DNA of 64,000 bases from Azoarcus_F sp048158365 (lineage in GTDB: Bacteria > Pseudomonadota > Gammaproteobacteria > Burkholderiales > Rhodocyclaceae). The notes beneath the pieces are model-generated. The model was not told the DNA's origin, did not search any database, and saw only the letters and a list, made by a program, of their open reading frames with translations. Below are positions 7,911 to 16,768 of the stretch, one piece after another. The stretch lies in the NCBI GenBank assembly GCA_048158365.1, contig JBLLNL010000002.1. The stretch is one strand, 5' to 3'. Both the position numbers and the translations under genes were made by a program. The first letter of the stretch is position 1. Every line of letters starts with the position of its first letter.

Positions 7911-8417
7911 ATGAAAAAGAAAACCTACATCTTCATGGACTTTGACGGCGTCACCCACCCTTGGGGTGAGGTCGAGGATTTCCGCAGCCTGCCGCTGATC
8001 GAAGCGGTGGTGCGCGACCACCCGGAAGCGCGTATCGTGATCTCGTCCGACTGGCGCATGCTGTTCTCGCTGGCGAAGCTGGTGGACCGCTTCTCGCCGG
8101 ACATCCGGCCGCGCATCATGGGTGCCACACCGCACCTGATCCCCACGCGCGGCCCCGAGCTGCACGGCCTGCGCGAGCGCGAGGCGATGCTGTGGCTCGC
8201 TCAGCACGAGGCGGATCCGACGCTGGCGCGCTGGTGCGCGCTCGACGATGCCCCGGGCAACTGGCTGACCCGCTCGCGGCTGGTGCTGACCGACTTCAAG
8301 CGGGGTTTCACCGACGAGGACGCCGCACGCCTGCATGCGCTGCTCGACGCCTTGGCGAGCGGAGTGCCTCAGGCGGCCCCTGCCAAGGTCGCTGCGTCGT
8401 TGTTGAACTGGAGGTGA
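7911..8417 (+). CDS. HAD-like hydrolase of the Swiss-Army-Knife RNA-repair type
   Basis: A 168-residue protein from ATG 7911 (an upstream ATG at 7872 is less likely). It starts with the HAD nucleophile motif in FMDFDGVTHPWG, has motif II in IVISSDWRM, and an acidic motif in WCALDDAPGNW. This layout (DFDGV...SSWR...LDD) matches the HAD domain found alone and in multi-domain Swiss-Army-Knife RNA-repair proteins. Stand-alone bacterial members have no proven substrate. It is a single gene between fabI and srkA. Confidence 0.75.
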   Translation: MKKKTYIFMDFDGVTHPWGEVEDFRSLPLIEAVVRDHPEARIVISSDWRMLFSLAKLVDRFSPDIRPRIMGATPHLIPTRGPELHGLREREAMLWLAQHEADPTLARWCALDDAPGNWLTRSRLVLTDFKRGFTDEDAARLHALLDALASGVPQAAPAKVAASLLNWR

Positions 8418-8430
8418 GGTCGCCCCGGTC

Positions 8431-9435
8431 TCAGTGGCTCCACAACGGCGCTTCGTCCATCAGCGCGATCTGTTCGCGGATCTCCAGGATGCGGTCCTGC
8501 CAGTAGCGTTGGGTGTTGAACCACGAGAAGGCGGCCGGGAAGGCCGGGTCGTTCCAGCGGCGCGCGATCCAGGCGCAATAGTGGATCAGCCTGAGGGTCC
8601 GCAGCGCCTCGACCAGATGCAGTTCGCGGGTCGAGAAGTCGTGGAAGTCTTCGTAGCCGGCGAGAATGTCGCCCAGTTGGCGACTCATGTCCTCGCGTTC
8701 GCCTGACATCAGCATCCACAGGTCCTGCACTGCCGGACCCATCAGGCTGTCGTCGAAGTCGACGAATTGCGGGCCGGGTGAATCGCCCGAGGCGCTCCAC
8801 AACACGTTTCCGACATGACAGTCGCCGTGCAGGCGGATGCGGGCGAAGTCCCCGGCACGGTCGAAACAGCGCCGGACGCCGTCCAGCGCCTGATCGACGC
8901 TGCTGCGCCAGGCCGGCAGCAGGTCGGGCGGGATGAAGTCGTGTTCGAGCAGCCAGGCGCGCGGTTCTTCGCCGAAACGGGCGATATCCAGCTCCGGGCG
9001 CACACGGTAGGGTTTCAGCGCGCCGATCGCATGAATGCGCCCGATGAACCGACCCATCCATTCCAGCGTCGCCGGATCCGACAGCTCGGGCGCCCGACCG
9101 CCTAGGCGCTCGAACACCGCGAACCGAAGATCCTCGTAGTGCGACAACGTGCGCCCGTGCAGCGACAACGGTGCGGCGACCGGGATCTCGCGTTCGGCCA
9201 GTTCCTGCACGAACGCGTGCTCCTCGTCGATGGCCGCATCCGACCAGCGGTGAGGGCGGTAGAACTTCACGATCCGCATCGGCCCATCCTCGATGCCGAA
9301 TTGATAGACGCGGTTCTCGTAGCTGTTCAATGCGAGGATCCGGCCATCGGGAACCAGGCCTGCGCTTTCGAGCGCGTCCAGCATGCGGTCGGGCGTGAGA
9401 TTGGCGAAGGGGGTGGGGGTCGAGGCTTGATTCAT
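8431..9435 (-). CDS. srkA: Stress response kinase A (YihE family)
   Basis: A 334-residue APH-fold Ser/Thr protein kinase, close to E. coli SrkA/YihE (328). Visible features: LTPDRMLDALESAG start, LNSYENRVYQFGIEDG glycine-loop region, IVKFYRPHRW with the ATP-binding Lys, catalytic loop LHGDCHVGNVLW and metal-binding VDFDDSLMGPAVQDLWM. The family counters Cpx-linked stress death in E. coli. The ATG at 9435 is chosen because conserved sequence starts just after it; a longer ORF upstream lacks similarity. Confidence 0.93.
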   Translation of the reverse strand: MNQASTPTPFANLTPDRMLDALESAGLVPDGRILALNSYENRVYQFGIEDGPMRIVKFYRPHRWSDAAIDEEHAFVQELAEREIPVAAPLSLHGRTLSHYEDLRFAVFERLGGRAPELSDPATLEWMGRFIGRIHAIGALKPYRVRPELDIARFGEEPRAWLLEHDFIPPDLLPAWRSSVDQALDGVRRCFDRAGDFARIRLHGDCHVGNVLWSASGDSPGPQFVDFDDSLMGPAVQDLWMLMSGEREDMSRQLGDILAGYEDFHDFSTRELHLVEALRTLRLIHYCAWIARRWNDPAFPAAFSWFNTQRYWQDRILEIREQIALMDEAPLWSH

Positions 9436-9638
9436 GTCGGTACCGGGGACTCGAGAATGCGTCATTGTCGCAGTGATTCGCGACAGCCGTGGGACCGAAT
9501 GGACATCGATGCGAACGGGTGGGGCGGACGCGCTGCGCCACCGAGCCGTTGGTCCGTTGCGGCGAACCGCAGTGGTGTCGGCATTGCCCGATGCCGGTGC
9601 GGCCGTCACAATGTTTCCTTTTTGAGCGGAAGTTGCGA

Positions 9639-10427
9639 ATGGACCCGGAACGAAGCGCATCGTCACACGCCGTCATCCCGCCCGACGCGCTGCTGCCGCT
9701 GGCATCGCGGGACACCCAGACACAGGCGGCACGCATGGCCCAGGATGCCTTTTCGAACACTTTTCGCCTGACGCTGAACGCGGACGACGACGGACGGGCG
9801 CAGGGTGTCGCGCGGCTCGCCGATGCGCTGCGCAACTGGTGCGGCGCGGCCCCGGATGAGGACGCGCGCAGTCTCAGGCTGGCGATGGTCGTGCTGGGCC
9901 TGGACCAGTGGGGCGTCGCATACAGTCGCGCCTTCGGTCTGCAGGCGATCCCCGGCCTGACCGAACTGGTCGGTGCGCTGCGCACCGCGCTGGATGCGCG
10001 TGAGGACGCGCAGTTCCAGCGTCATTTCGAACTGATCGACGCGGGCGAGGGCAATGCGATCGACTTCAAGATCGAACTCAGGCGCAGCATTCATCTCGCG
10101 CTGTGGCACGCAATGATCGCAAGCGACGAACGAGAGCAGGCCACGGCCATCCTGACCCAGCTCGGCGGCATGATGTTCGCGCTGGTGAAGCTGATGCCGG
10201 AGCTCGGCTGGCGTCTGGTGGCCGATGCGGTGGCCAACATCCAGATCCACTGCCTGTCGCATTCGCTCGCCACCGAGGGTCTGGCGCGGGAGACCACCGA
10301 GGCGCTGTTCGCCGCGCTGACGCGCGAGCTGCCCGCGCCCCAGCGCGATCTGGTGATGGCGCACGCGGCCAGATCGGTGATCGCATGGCAACAGGCCAAC
10401 CGCCCGTCCTCCGGGCCGTTGCACTGA
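9639..10427 (+). CDS. Conserved-looking hypothetical protein upstream of yaeQ
   Basis: 262 residues from ATG 9639, which lies 14 nt after a weak GAGCGGAAG. Mostly alpha-helical with no signal peptide or membrane segment; no recognised motif. Regular blocks such as GLDQWGVAYSRAFGLQAIPGLTELVGALRTALD and LGWRLVADAVANIQIHCL look like stable folded helices, and codon use matches neighbours, so it is a real gene. It ends 13 nt before the yaeQ ATG and may be in one transcript with it. Confidence 0.65.
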   Translation: MDPERSASSHAVIPPDALLPLASRDTQTQAARMAQDAFSNTFRLTLNADDDGRAQGVARLADALRNWCGAAPDEDARSLRLAMVVLGLDQWGVAYSRAFGLQAIPGLTELVGALRTALDAREDAQFQRHFELIDAGEGNAIDFKIELRRSIHLALWHAMIASDEREQATAILTQLGGMMFALVKLMPELGWRLVADAVANIQIHCLSHSLATEGLARETTEALFAALTRELPAPQRDLVMAHAARSVIAWQQANRPSSGPLH

Positions 10428-10440
10428 TGATCCTGGGATC

Positions 10441-10986
10441 ATGGCGCTGAAGTCGACCGTCTATAAGGCGGAACTGTCGATCGCGGACATGGACCGCCCG
10501 TACTAGGGCGAACATGCGTTGACGGTCGCCCGGCATCCGTCCGAGACCGACGAGCGCATGATGGTGCGGCTGCTCGCGTTCGCGCTGTATGCGACGGAAG
10601 GGCTGGGCTTCGGGCAGGGGCTGTGCGTGGACGACGAGCCGGACCTGTGGCTTCGCGATCTGACCGGCGCGATCGAGCTGTGGATCGATGTCGGCCAGCC
10701 CGACGAGAAGTGGGTGCGCAAGGCCTGTGGCCGTGCCGCGCAGGTGGTGGTGATCTGCTATGGGCGGGCCGCAGACATCTGGTGGGAGGGCGTGCGCAAC
10801 AGGCTCGCCCGAGCGGGCAACCTGACCGTGCTGCGGCTTCCCGCCGAGACCGCACCGGCCCTGGCCCGAATGACCGAGCGCAGCATGCGCCTTCAGTGCA
10901 CGGTGCAGGACGGACAATTGTGGATCACGAACGGACGCGAAACGGTCCTGGTCGAGCCGCAGCGCTTGATGGGGCCGACCGGCTGA
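10441..10986 (+). pseudogene. yaeQ: yaeQ interrupted by an in-frame amber codon
   Basis: Read through the stop, this frame is 181 residues, exactly the length of E. coli YaeQ, and matches it from MALKSTVYKAELSIADMDRPY to the end (LTVARHPSETDERMMVRLLAFALYA, GLCVDDEPDLWLRDLTGAIELWIDVGQPDE, AADIWWEG). Codon 22 is TAG (10504-10506), where a Tyr or similar is expected (RPY-stop-GEHALT). One base change from TAT/TAC explains it. The rest shows no frameshift. TTG at 10519 could restart a protein lacking the first ~26 residues. YaeQ has a PD-(D/E)XK-like fold and a role linked to transcription elongation in E. coli (it can compensate for loss of RfaH). Confidence 0.85.
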
Positions 10987-11038
10987 ACTGCGTCCGGGCG
11001 CCGTATCGGGATGTTCGATCCGGTCATCGTCTGCCGGA

Positions 11039-11848
11039 TCATGCGCGGCCCGGCTCGATTGCGTGGCGATCGATGAAGCGGTCGAGCACGTCCCCAAGAT
11101 CGGGACGTCCGATTTCCGCAAGTTCGTAACGCACGCGCGTGCTCGGCTTGTCGATGCGGATCACCCGGGCGAGATCGATCGGCGTGCCGATCACGACGCT
11201 GTCGCAATCGCAGGCCGCGATCGTGTCCTCGAGATCGTGTCGCTGCTCGGCGCCGTAGCCTATCGCCGGCAGCACGCGGCCGATGTGCGGCCACTTCGAC
11301 AGCGTGGTTGCGATGCTGCCGACCGCGAACGGCCGCGGATCGACGATTTCGGCCGCCCCCGCGGCCAGGGCGGCGACCAGGCCGGCGCCGCTGGCCATCT
11401 CGCCATGGGTCAGTGTCGGACCGTCCTCGATCACCAGCACCCTCCGTCCGGCGACCAGGCCGGCATCGCCCAGGCTGACGCGGGACTCGGCGCGAACGAT
11501 TACAGCGGCGGGATTGGCCTGGTGGATGTTGTCCAGCAGCATCCGCACCCGCTCGGGTGGAGCGGAGTCCAGCTTGTTGATGACGAGTACGTCGCTGTAT
11601 GCGAACACGCACAGTTGCACCGCCAGTATGTCGATCAGGTCCGCGAGCGCGTGTTCCGGAAAGATCGGAATACCTTCGGGACAGTATGGCCCCGCGAGCG
11701 TGGCGGGATAGCGGCGCTCGTCGATGTTCGGAATCTGCGCGGCCGTGAAGCCCACCACTTCATGGGCAGGATCGTGCCGGTACAGCACGTTGAAGTCGTG
11801 AAAGTCCCGGCCGGCCGCACCGAGGATGAGTACGCGTTTTCGGTCCAC
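11039..11848 (-). pseudogene. Cyclic-2,3-diphosphoglycerate-synthase-like protein lacking its central P-loop region
   Basis: The frame (GTG start at 11848, GGAG 7 nt upstream; GTG 11884 also possible) gives about 269 residues. The N-terminus (KRVLILGAAGRDFHDFNVLYR...GFTAAQIPNIDERRYPATLAGP..YPEGIPI) and the C-terminus (VLVIEDGPTLTHGEMASGAG...IVDPRPFAVGSI...IGTPIDL) are clear members of the cPGS-like GTPase family, usually about 440-460 residues. The centre is missing: family sequence runs from FAYSDV(SHEYV...) through a Walker A (RTGCGKS) to (RMAD)VLVINK, but here FAYSDV joins LVINKLDSA directly, near 11588-11595. About 170-180 residues are gone in frame. It cannot bind nucleotide in the usual way, so it is likely non-functional or neofunctional. 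Confidence 0.8.
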
Positions 11849-11952
11849 GTTGCCGCTCCATGCGTTGCCGTCCGGCCCAGGCACTCACCGCGAACGAGCC
11901 TGGATCGGAAAGACATTAGAATAGCGCCGTCATCGGTGTTTCGCGCGCCGGT

Positions 11953-13293
11953 ATGCACTGGAGTATCGACGTGAGTCCCGCAACTCAGTTCCTCATCATC
12001 TTCGTGCTCATTGCTTTGAGCGCCTATCTGTCGGTTTCGGAGATCTCGCTCGCGGCCTCGCGGCGCATCAAGCTGCGGCTGCTGGCCCAGCAGGGCAATG
12101 TCGCCGCCGAACGGGTGCTGCATCTGCAGGAGAACCCCGGCCATTTCTTCACCGTGGTGCAGATCGGCCTGAACGCGCTGGCGATCCTGGCCGGCATCGT
12201 CGGCGAGTCGGCACTCGCACCGGCGCTGGCCGAAGTCATCGGGCTGCTCTATCACGGTGAACGACTGGCGTCGATCAGTTCGGTGGGTGCGTTCATACTG
12301 ATGACGTCGCTGTTCGTGCTGTTTGCCGATCTGGTTCCGAAACGGCTCGCGATGAGCGCGCCGGAGCGCTTCGCGGTCATGATCGTTGCGCCGATGCGAT
12401 TCTGCGTGTCGCTGTTCATGCCCATCGTGTGGGCCTTCGACAGCCTGGCGAACTGGGTCCTGAAACTGCTGAAGCAGCCGAACGTGCGTCCGGACGACAT
12501 CACGTCGGAGGAGATCGTCGCGATGGCCGACGCGGGTGCTCAGGCCGGCGTGCTGCTGAAGCAGGAGCACCAGCTGATCGCCAACGTGTTCGAGCTCGAT
12601 TCGCGCACGGTGACGTCCGTGATGACGACCCGCGACAACGTGGTGTTCTTCAGGCTGGACGAATCGGAGGACAGCATTCGTGGCACGCTCGCCCTGCATC
12701 CACACGCCAAGTTTCCGGTCTGCGAGGACACGATCGACAGTGTGGTCGGTTACGTCAGCGCCAAGGACGTGTTCTCGCGCATCCTGACCGGCCAGAAACT
12801 TTCGCTGCTCGCCGACCCGGCGATGCGCGACGTCCTCGTGATCCCGGATACGCTGACGCTGTTCGAGGCGCTGGAGCGGTTTCGTGCCGCGCGCGAGGAT
12901 TTCGCGCTAATCGTGAATGAATATGCGCTGATCGTCGGTCTGGTGACGCTGCAGGACATCATGAACACGGTCATGGGTGATCTGGGCAGCAACACCGAGG
13001 AAGAACTCATCGTCGAGCGCGAGGAAGGCTCCTGGCTGATCGATGGCCTGACGCCGGTCGAGGATGTGATGCAGGCACTGGCCATCGACGCGTTCGAGGG
13101 CGCGGAAAACTATGAAACCATCGCCGGCTTCATGATGTACCGGTTGAGAAAGGTGCCGAAACGCACCGATGCCGTGCTGTATCGCGGCTTCAAGTTCGAG
13201 GTCGTCGATATCGACAATTACCGCATCGACCAGTTGCTGGTGACGCGTGCGGTCGAACCGTCGCCGCAGACCGGCTCATCGGAGCGGTCGTGA
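11953..13293 (+). CDS. CNNM/HlyC-CorC family membrane transporter with CBS pair (YtfL/PaeA-like)
   Basis: A 446-residue protein with three parts: a DUF21/CNNM membrane domain (residues ~1-190; FVLIALSAYLSVSEISLAASRR, PGHFFTVVQIGLNALAILAGIVGES, LVPKRLAM), a CBS pair (~205-345; RTVTSVMTTRDNVVFF, DFALIVNEYALIVGLVTLQDIMNTVMG) and a C-terminal CorC_HlyC domain (~350-435). E. coli YtfL (PaeA) of this layout exports cadaverine/putrescine; others move Mg or Co. A TAGAAT -10-like element lies at 11917-11922. Transport substrate is inferred only. Confidence 0.88.
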   Translation: MHWSIDVSPATQFLIIFVLIALSAYLSVSEISLAASRRIKLRLLAQQGNVAAERVLHLQENPGHFFTVVQIGLNALAILAGIVGESALAPALAEVIGLLYHGERLASISSVGAFILMTSLFVLFADLVPKRLAMSAPERFAVMIVAPMRFCVSLFMPIVWAFDSLANWVLKLLKQPNVRPDDITSEEIVAMADAGAQAGVLLKQEHQLIANVFELDSRTVTSVMTTRDNVVFFRLDESEDSIRGTLALHPHAKFPVCEDTIDSVVGYVSAKDVFSRILTGQKLSLLADPAMRDVLVIPDTLTLFEALERFRAAREDFALIVNEYALIVGLVTLQDIMNTVMGDLGSNTEEELIVEREEGSWLIDGLTPVEDVMQALAIDAFEGAENYETIAGFMMYRLRKVPKRTDAVLYRGFKFEVVDIDNYRIDQLLVTRAVEPSPQTGSSERS

Positions 13294-13324
13294 CCGGGCA
13301 TGCCGGCCGATGGTCGGTCCGTGG

Positions 13325-13624
13325 TCAGGCGTCGTCGTCTTCGTCCTCGGTCGATTCCCGCTCGTAGCGATACAGCAGCGTCTTGCAGTCGCCGCAGGAC
13401 ACGATTCGTGTGTCGTCCTCGTTGTGCAGCAGCCCGGTCTCGCTGAGGTTGGGCGACGCACAACTCGTGCATGACGGTTCGTTCGTGCCGGCGTCCGCCA
13501 GATAGGCATCCCGTTCGGGAAGCTCGCGCTGACGGCGCTGATAGCGCTGGTGCAGATTCAGCAGGAAACTCGCGCCGAGGAAGAAGAAGAATGCGACGTA
13601 GATCGGCAGGGGAATATTGAACAT
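13325..13624 (-). CDS. Small membrane-anchored zinc-ribbon protein
   Basis: A 99-residue protein from ATG 13624. Residues 7-25 (IYVAFFFFLGASFLLNL) form one membrane helix, followed by a charged QRYQRRQRELPERD stretch and a likely zinc ribbon with two Cys pairs (SCTSCASPN and VSCGDCKTL), then an acidic tail STEDEDDDA. Function unknown; the topology suggests a cytoplasmic metal-binding head. It is convergent with the CNNM gene. Confidence 0.65.
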   Translation of the reverse strand: MFNIPLPIYVAFFFFLGASFLLNLHQRYQRRQRELPERDAYLADAGTNEPSCTSCASPNLSETGLLHNEDDTRIVSCGDCKTLLYRYERESTEDEDDDA

Positions 13625-13805
13625 CGGTCTGGATCCGCAGAGGTGGCACGTCAAGCTTAACTCCGTCACGGCGCCAGTGAATTAGCCTGGATCAATTCGC
13701 GACACATCCGCGTTCGAAACACACCGCCGCTGTGCGACGCGTCGCTGCGCGTCCGTGCGTGACCGCCGCGGACGGTTCCGAAGTCGTGTCGGCGCAGCAG
13801 CAGGG

Positions 13806-14678
13806 TCAGTACACGAAACGATCATGCAGGCTTTCCAGGTTCAGTTCGGCCAGAATCTGCTCCGCCCGTTCGCGCGCATTGCCGCGTCGCTGGCCGCTTG
13901 CACGCGCGATGATGAGCTCGTTCTTCATCGAATGCTCCCAGCCGACCAGCTCGGTGACCGTGAGCTGGTAACCGTGCGATTCGAGCAGCAGGCAGCGCAG
14001 CACGTTCGTGATCTGACTGCCGAATTCGCGGGTATGGATGGGATGACGCCAGATCTCGGCAAGCGGCGTGCGCGACAGCGACGCGCTCTTGAATTGGCGC
14101 AGCGCGGTCGCGACTTCGGCCTGGCAGCAGGGCACCAGCACGATGAAGTGCGCCTGCTTCGCGAGCGCGAAGCGAATCGCGTCGTCGGTGGCGGTGTTGC
14201 AGGCATGCAATGCGGTGACGATGTCGACGCGCTCGGGCAGTTCCGGTGACGCTATCGAATCGCCGACGCTCAGGTTCAGGAAGCGCATGCGCTCGAAACC
14301 GAGCCTGTCGGCCAGCGCCTTCGAAGCGGCGACCAGTTCCTGACGCGTCTCGATGCCGAAGATGTGCCCGCTGTCGCGCGACTTCAGGAACAGGTCGTAC
14401 AGGATGAAGCCGAGATAGGATTTACCCGCGCCGTGGTCGACCAGCGTCAGCTCGCCGCGTGCGTCCATGACCTGCTGCATCAAGGGTTCGATGAAGTGAT
14501 ACAGGTGCAGCACTTGCTTGAGCTTGCGCCGGCTGTCCTGGTTGAGCCGCCCGTCGCGGGTGAGGATGTGCAGGGCTTTGAGCAGTTCGATCGACTGGCC
14601 GGGGTGCAACGCGTCGGCGAGCTGCGCCGCTGCATCGGTTTGGGGCACGACCGGCGCCCTGGGCTGCCTGCGGCTCAT
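13806..14678 (-). CDS. SAM-dependent methyltransferase (Methyltransf_32 type)
   Basis: A 290-residue protein. Motif I-like ELTLVDHGAGKSYLGFILYD, then GIETRQELVAASKALADRLGF, and motif IV-like VDIVTALHACNTATDDAI...HFIVLVPCCQAEVA are the pattern of the Methyltransf_32 family, whose eukaryotic member modifies tRNA. The PCCQ and HACNTATD motifs are typical. Its ATG overlaps the stop of the DUF1415 gene (ATGA), so both genes are in one unit. Substrate is unknown. Confidence 0.8.
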   Translation of the reverse strand: MSRRQPRAPVVPQTDAAAQLADALHPGQSIELLKALHILTRDGRLNQDSRRKLKQVLHLYHFIEPLMQQVMDARGELTLVDHGAGKSYLGFILYDLFLKSRDSGHIFGIETRQELVAASKALADRLGFERMRFLNLSVGDSIASPELPERVDIVTALHACNTATDDAIRFALAKQAHFIVLVPCCQAEVATALRQFKSASLSRTPLAEIWRHPIHTREFGSQITNVLRCLLLESHGYQLTVTELVGWEHSMKNELIIARASGQRRGNARERAEQILAELNLESLHDRFVY

Positions 14679-15238
14679 TGCGTGTCGTCGGCCGCGTCGT
14701 GCAGGCCAAGTGCGTGCCAGCCGGCATGACCGAGCTTTTCCAGCGTGTCGATGTTGCGCTTGTAGATGTCTTCCGGGTCGCCCGGGAAGGCGGCCAGCGC
14801 CTTGGCCAGGCTGTCCTCGCGGATAAGGTGCAGCGTGGGGTAGGGTGCGCGGTTGGTGTAGTTGCCGATGTCGTCCTCCCCGGTGTCCTCGAAGCGGAAA
14901 CGCGGATGAAAGCTCGCCACCTGCAGCACGCCGTCCAGTTCGTGCTCCAGCACCGCCTCCTCGGCAACGCCGACGACCTCGTTGAAGGTCTCGAAATCCG
15001 GAAACAATGTCGGGTGGATCAGCAGCGTCGTGTCGATCTCGGCCGGGTCCGCCTCGGCCAGCAGGTCGAGTTCCTCGTCCAGTTGCTCGAGAAACGCATC
15101 CAGATGCTTCGCGTCGCTGACCACGAAGCGCACCTGGTCGCGCACATAGACCTGCCGCGCGAATGGGCACAGCTCGAGCCCGATCACCGCCTTCTCGATC
15201 CACAGCCGCATCGCGGCAAGCACTTCTTCCCGGTTCAT
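14675..15238 (-). CDS. DUF1415 domain protein
   Basis: 187 residues. DUF1415 signatures are clear: MRLWIEKAVIGLELCPFARQVY near the start, TLLIHPTLFPDFETFNEVV in the middle and ASFHPRFRFEDTGEDDIGNYTNRAPYPTLHLIREDSL later. The family is common in Proteobacteria; the single Cys and the conserved His-Pro hint at an enzyme but no reaction is known. It shares a divergent promoter region with ylqF (start sites 70 bp apart). Confidence 0.88.
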   Translation of the reverse strand: MNREEVLAAMRLWIEKAVIGLELCPFARQVYVRDQVRFVVSDAKHLDAFLEQLDEELDLLAEADPAEIDTTLLIHPTLFPDFETFNEVVGVAEEAVLEHELDGVLQVASFHPRFRFEDTGEDDIGNYTNRAPYPTLHLIREDSLAKALAAFPGDPEDIYKRNIDTLEKLGHAGWHALGLHDAADDTQ

Positions 15239-15307
15239 GGAGTGTCCTGCAGTATAAAGCGCGTATTCTGCGGGATAATCCTCATCTTTTCCCGACATTC
15301 CATCCCC

Positions 15308-16213
15308 ATGGCAATTCAGTGGTTTCCCGGTCACATGACGTCGGCGCGCAAGAAGGCGTCCGAGACCATGGCGAGAACCGATCTCGTGATCGAAGTGCTG
15401 GATGCACGCATTCCGATGGCCAGCAGCAATCCGATGATCCAGGAACTGCGGCTGTTCAGGCAGCGCCCCTGTCTGAAACTGCTGAACAAGTCGGATCTGG
15501 CCGACCCGGATGCGACGCGCGCGTGGCTGGAGCATTTCAACCGCCAGGACGGCGTCACCGCGGTCGCGCTGTCATGCAAGAAACCGGGTGACGTCGCACG
15601 GCTGCCCAGGCTGTGCCAGTCGCTCGCGCCGCACCGCAACGATCGCACCAAGCTACTGCGGATCATGATCATGGGCATCCCCAATGTGGGCAAGTCCACG
15701 CTTATGAACGCGCTGCTGAAGCGCCGCGTGGCGAAGGTGGGCGACGAGCCGGCGGTGACCAAGTCGCAGCAGACCTTCGATTTCGGCGATCACATGACCA
15801 TCACGGACACGCCCGGCATGATGTGGCCCAAGATCGAGCATGACTCGGACGGCTTCATGCTCGCGGCCTGCCATGCGATCGGACGCAATGCGGTGATCGA
15901 CGAGGAGGTCGCTGTGTTTCTGGCCGCGCTGCTGATCGAGCGCTATCCGGCACGTCTGTCGGCGCGTTACGGCGTCGAGACCGGCCATCTGGATGGCCCC
16001 GCGCTGGTCGAAGCGGTGGCGCGCCGGCGCGGCTGCCTGGTCAAGGGCGGCGGCCTGGATCTCGAGAAGGCGTCGCTGCTGTTGCTTGACGATTTCCGCA
16101 GCGGCGCGCTCGGCCAGATCAGCCTGGAGACACCCGACAGCCGCGAGCGCATGCTGGACTCGGCGGCCCCTGCGGTGGCCGATGTCGCGACCCCCGATGC
16201 CGCCTCCGGCTGA
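15308..16213 (+). CDS. ylqF: Circularly permuted ribosome-assembly GTPase YlqF/RbgA
   Basis: A 301-residue GTPase with permuted motif order: G4 (NKSDL, ~residue 60) before G1 (GIPNVGKST, ~122) and G3 (DTPG, ~162). It starts with the family signature QWFPGHMTSARKKASE. Members help mature the large ribosomal subunit. ATG at 15308 is used; the longer frame upstream is the complement of the DUF1415 gene. It is divergent from the DUF1415 gene. Confidence 0.92.
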   Translation: MAIQWFPGHMTSARKKASETMARTDLVIEVLDARIPMASSNPMIQELRLFRQRPCLKLLNKSDLADPDATRAWLEHFNRQDGVTAVALSCKKPGDVARLPRLCQSLAPHRNDRTKLLRIMIMGIPNVGKSTLMNALLKRRVAKVGDEPAVTKSQQTFDFGDHMTITDTPGMMWPKIEHDSDGFMLAACHAIGRNAVIDEEVAVFLAALLIERYPARLSARYGVETGHLDGPALVEAVARRRGCLVKGGGLDLEKASLLLLDDFRSGALGQISLETPDSRERMLDSAAPAVADVATPDAASG

Positions 16214-16253
16214 ACGCGATTCCGATGCAATGACCGTTCGTGCCGGGGCCGGT

Positions 16254-16463
16254 TCACTCCTCGATGCGGAATCCGATCTTCAGCTTGACCTGGTAGTGCG
16301 CGATCTTGCCGTCGGCGATATGACCGCGGATCTCGGTTGCCTCGAACCAGTCCATGTTGCGGATGGTCCTTCCGGCGCTGTCGATCGCATTCTGGATCGC
16401 GTCGTCGGTGCCGATGGTCGACGAGCCGACGATCTCGACGAGTTTATAGACGTGGTCGTTCAT
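16254..16463 (-). CDS. Dodecin-family flavin-binding protein
   Basis: 69 residues, the normal dodecin size. The pattern VYKLVEIVGSSTIGTDDAIQNAID...MDWFEATEIRGHI..GKIAHYQVKLKIGFRIEE is typical: the Trp in MDWFE stacks on the flavin in known dodecins. Forms a 12-mer that stores riboflavin or FMN. A strong GGAGGG lies before the ATG. It is convergent with ylqF. Confidence 0.9.
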   Translation of the reverse strand: MNDHVYKLVEIVGSSTIGTDDAIQNAIDSAGRTIRNMDWFEATEIRGHIADGKIAHYQVKLKIGFRIEE

Positions 16464-16525
16464 TGAAATTCCCTCCTATCCTTGTCGCGTGACGATGACT
16501 ATACAGATTTGCAGGAGTCGATGAA

Positions 16526-16726
16526 GTGGAAGAACGCCTGGAATGCATCGAGACCAAGATCGCCTTCACCGAGGATCTGGTCGAGGATCTCAACCTGACC
16601 GTGTTTCGCCAGCAGGAGCAGATCGACCGGCTGCGCGAGCAGGTCGCGCGGCTGACCGATCTGATCGGCGATCTGGACGCGTCGCGGCAGCGCGATCCGC
16701 GCGACGAGATTCCGCCGCACTATTGA
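16526..16726 (+). CDS. slyX: SlyX-like coiled-coil protein
   Basis: 66 residues, nearly all heptad coiled coil (ERLECIETKIAFTEDLVEDLNLTVFRQQEQIDRLREQVARLTDLI), ending in DEIPPHY as in E. coli SlyX (PPHY end). The start is GTG at 16526 with GGAG about 9 nt upstream; the ATG at 16521 is in another frame. Function is unknown in E. coli (near slyD). Confidence 0.88.
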   Translation: MEERLECIETKIAFTEDLVEDLNLTVFRQQEQIDRLREQVARLTDLIGDLDASRQRDPRDEIPPHY

Positions 16727-16768
16727 CGGGCTGCGGCGACCGGGCGGGTCGCCGGCGCTTGCGCCCGG

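Noticed and set aside
10441..10986. Amber recoding (TAG read as an amino acid) in this organism
   Set aside because: dksA (58629-58631) and the M50 protease (44829-44831) end normally in TAG, so global reassignment is unlikely.
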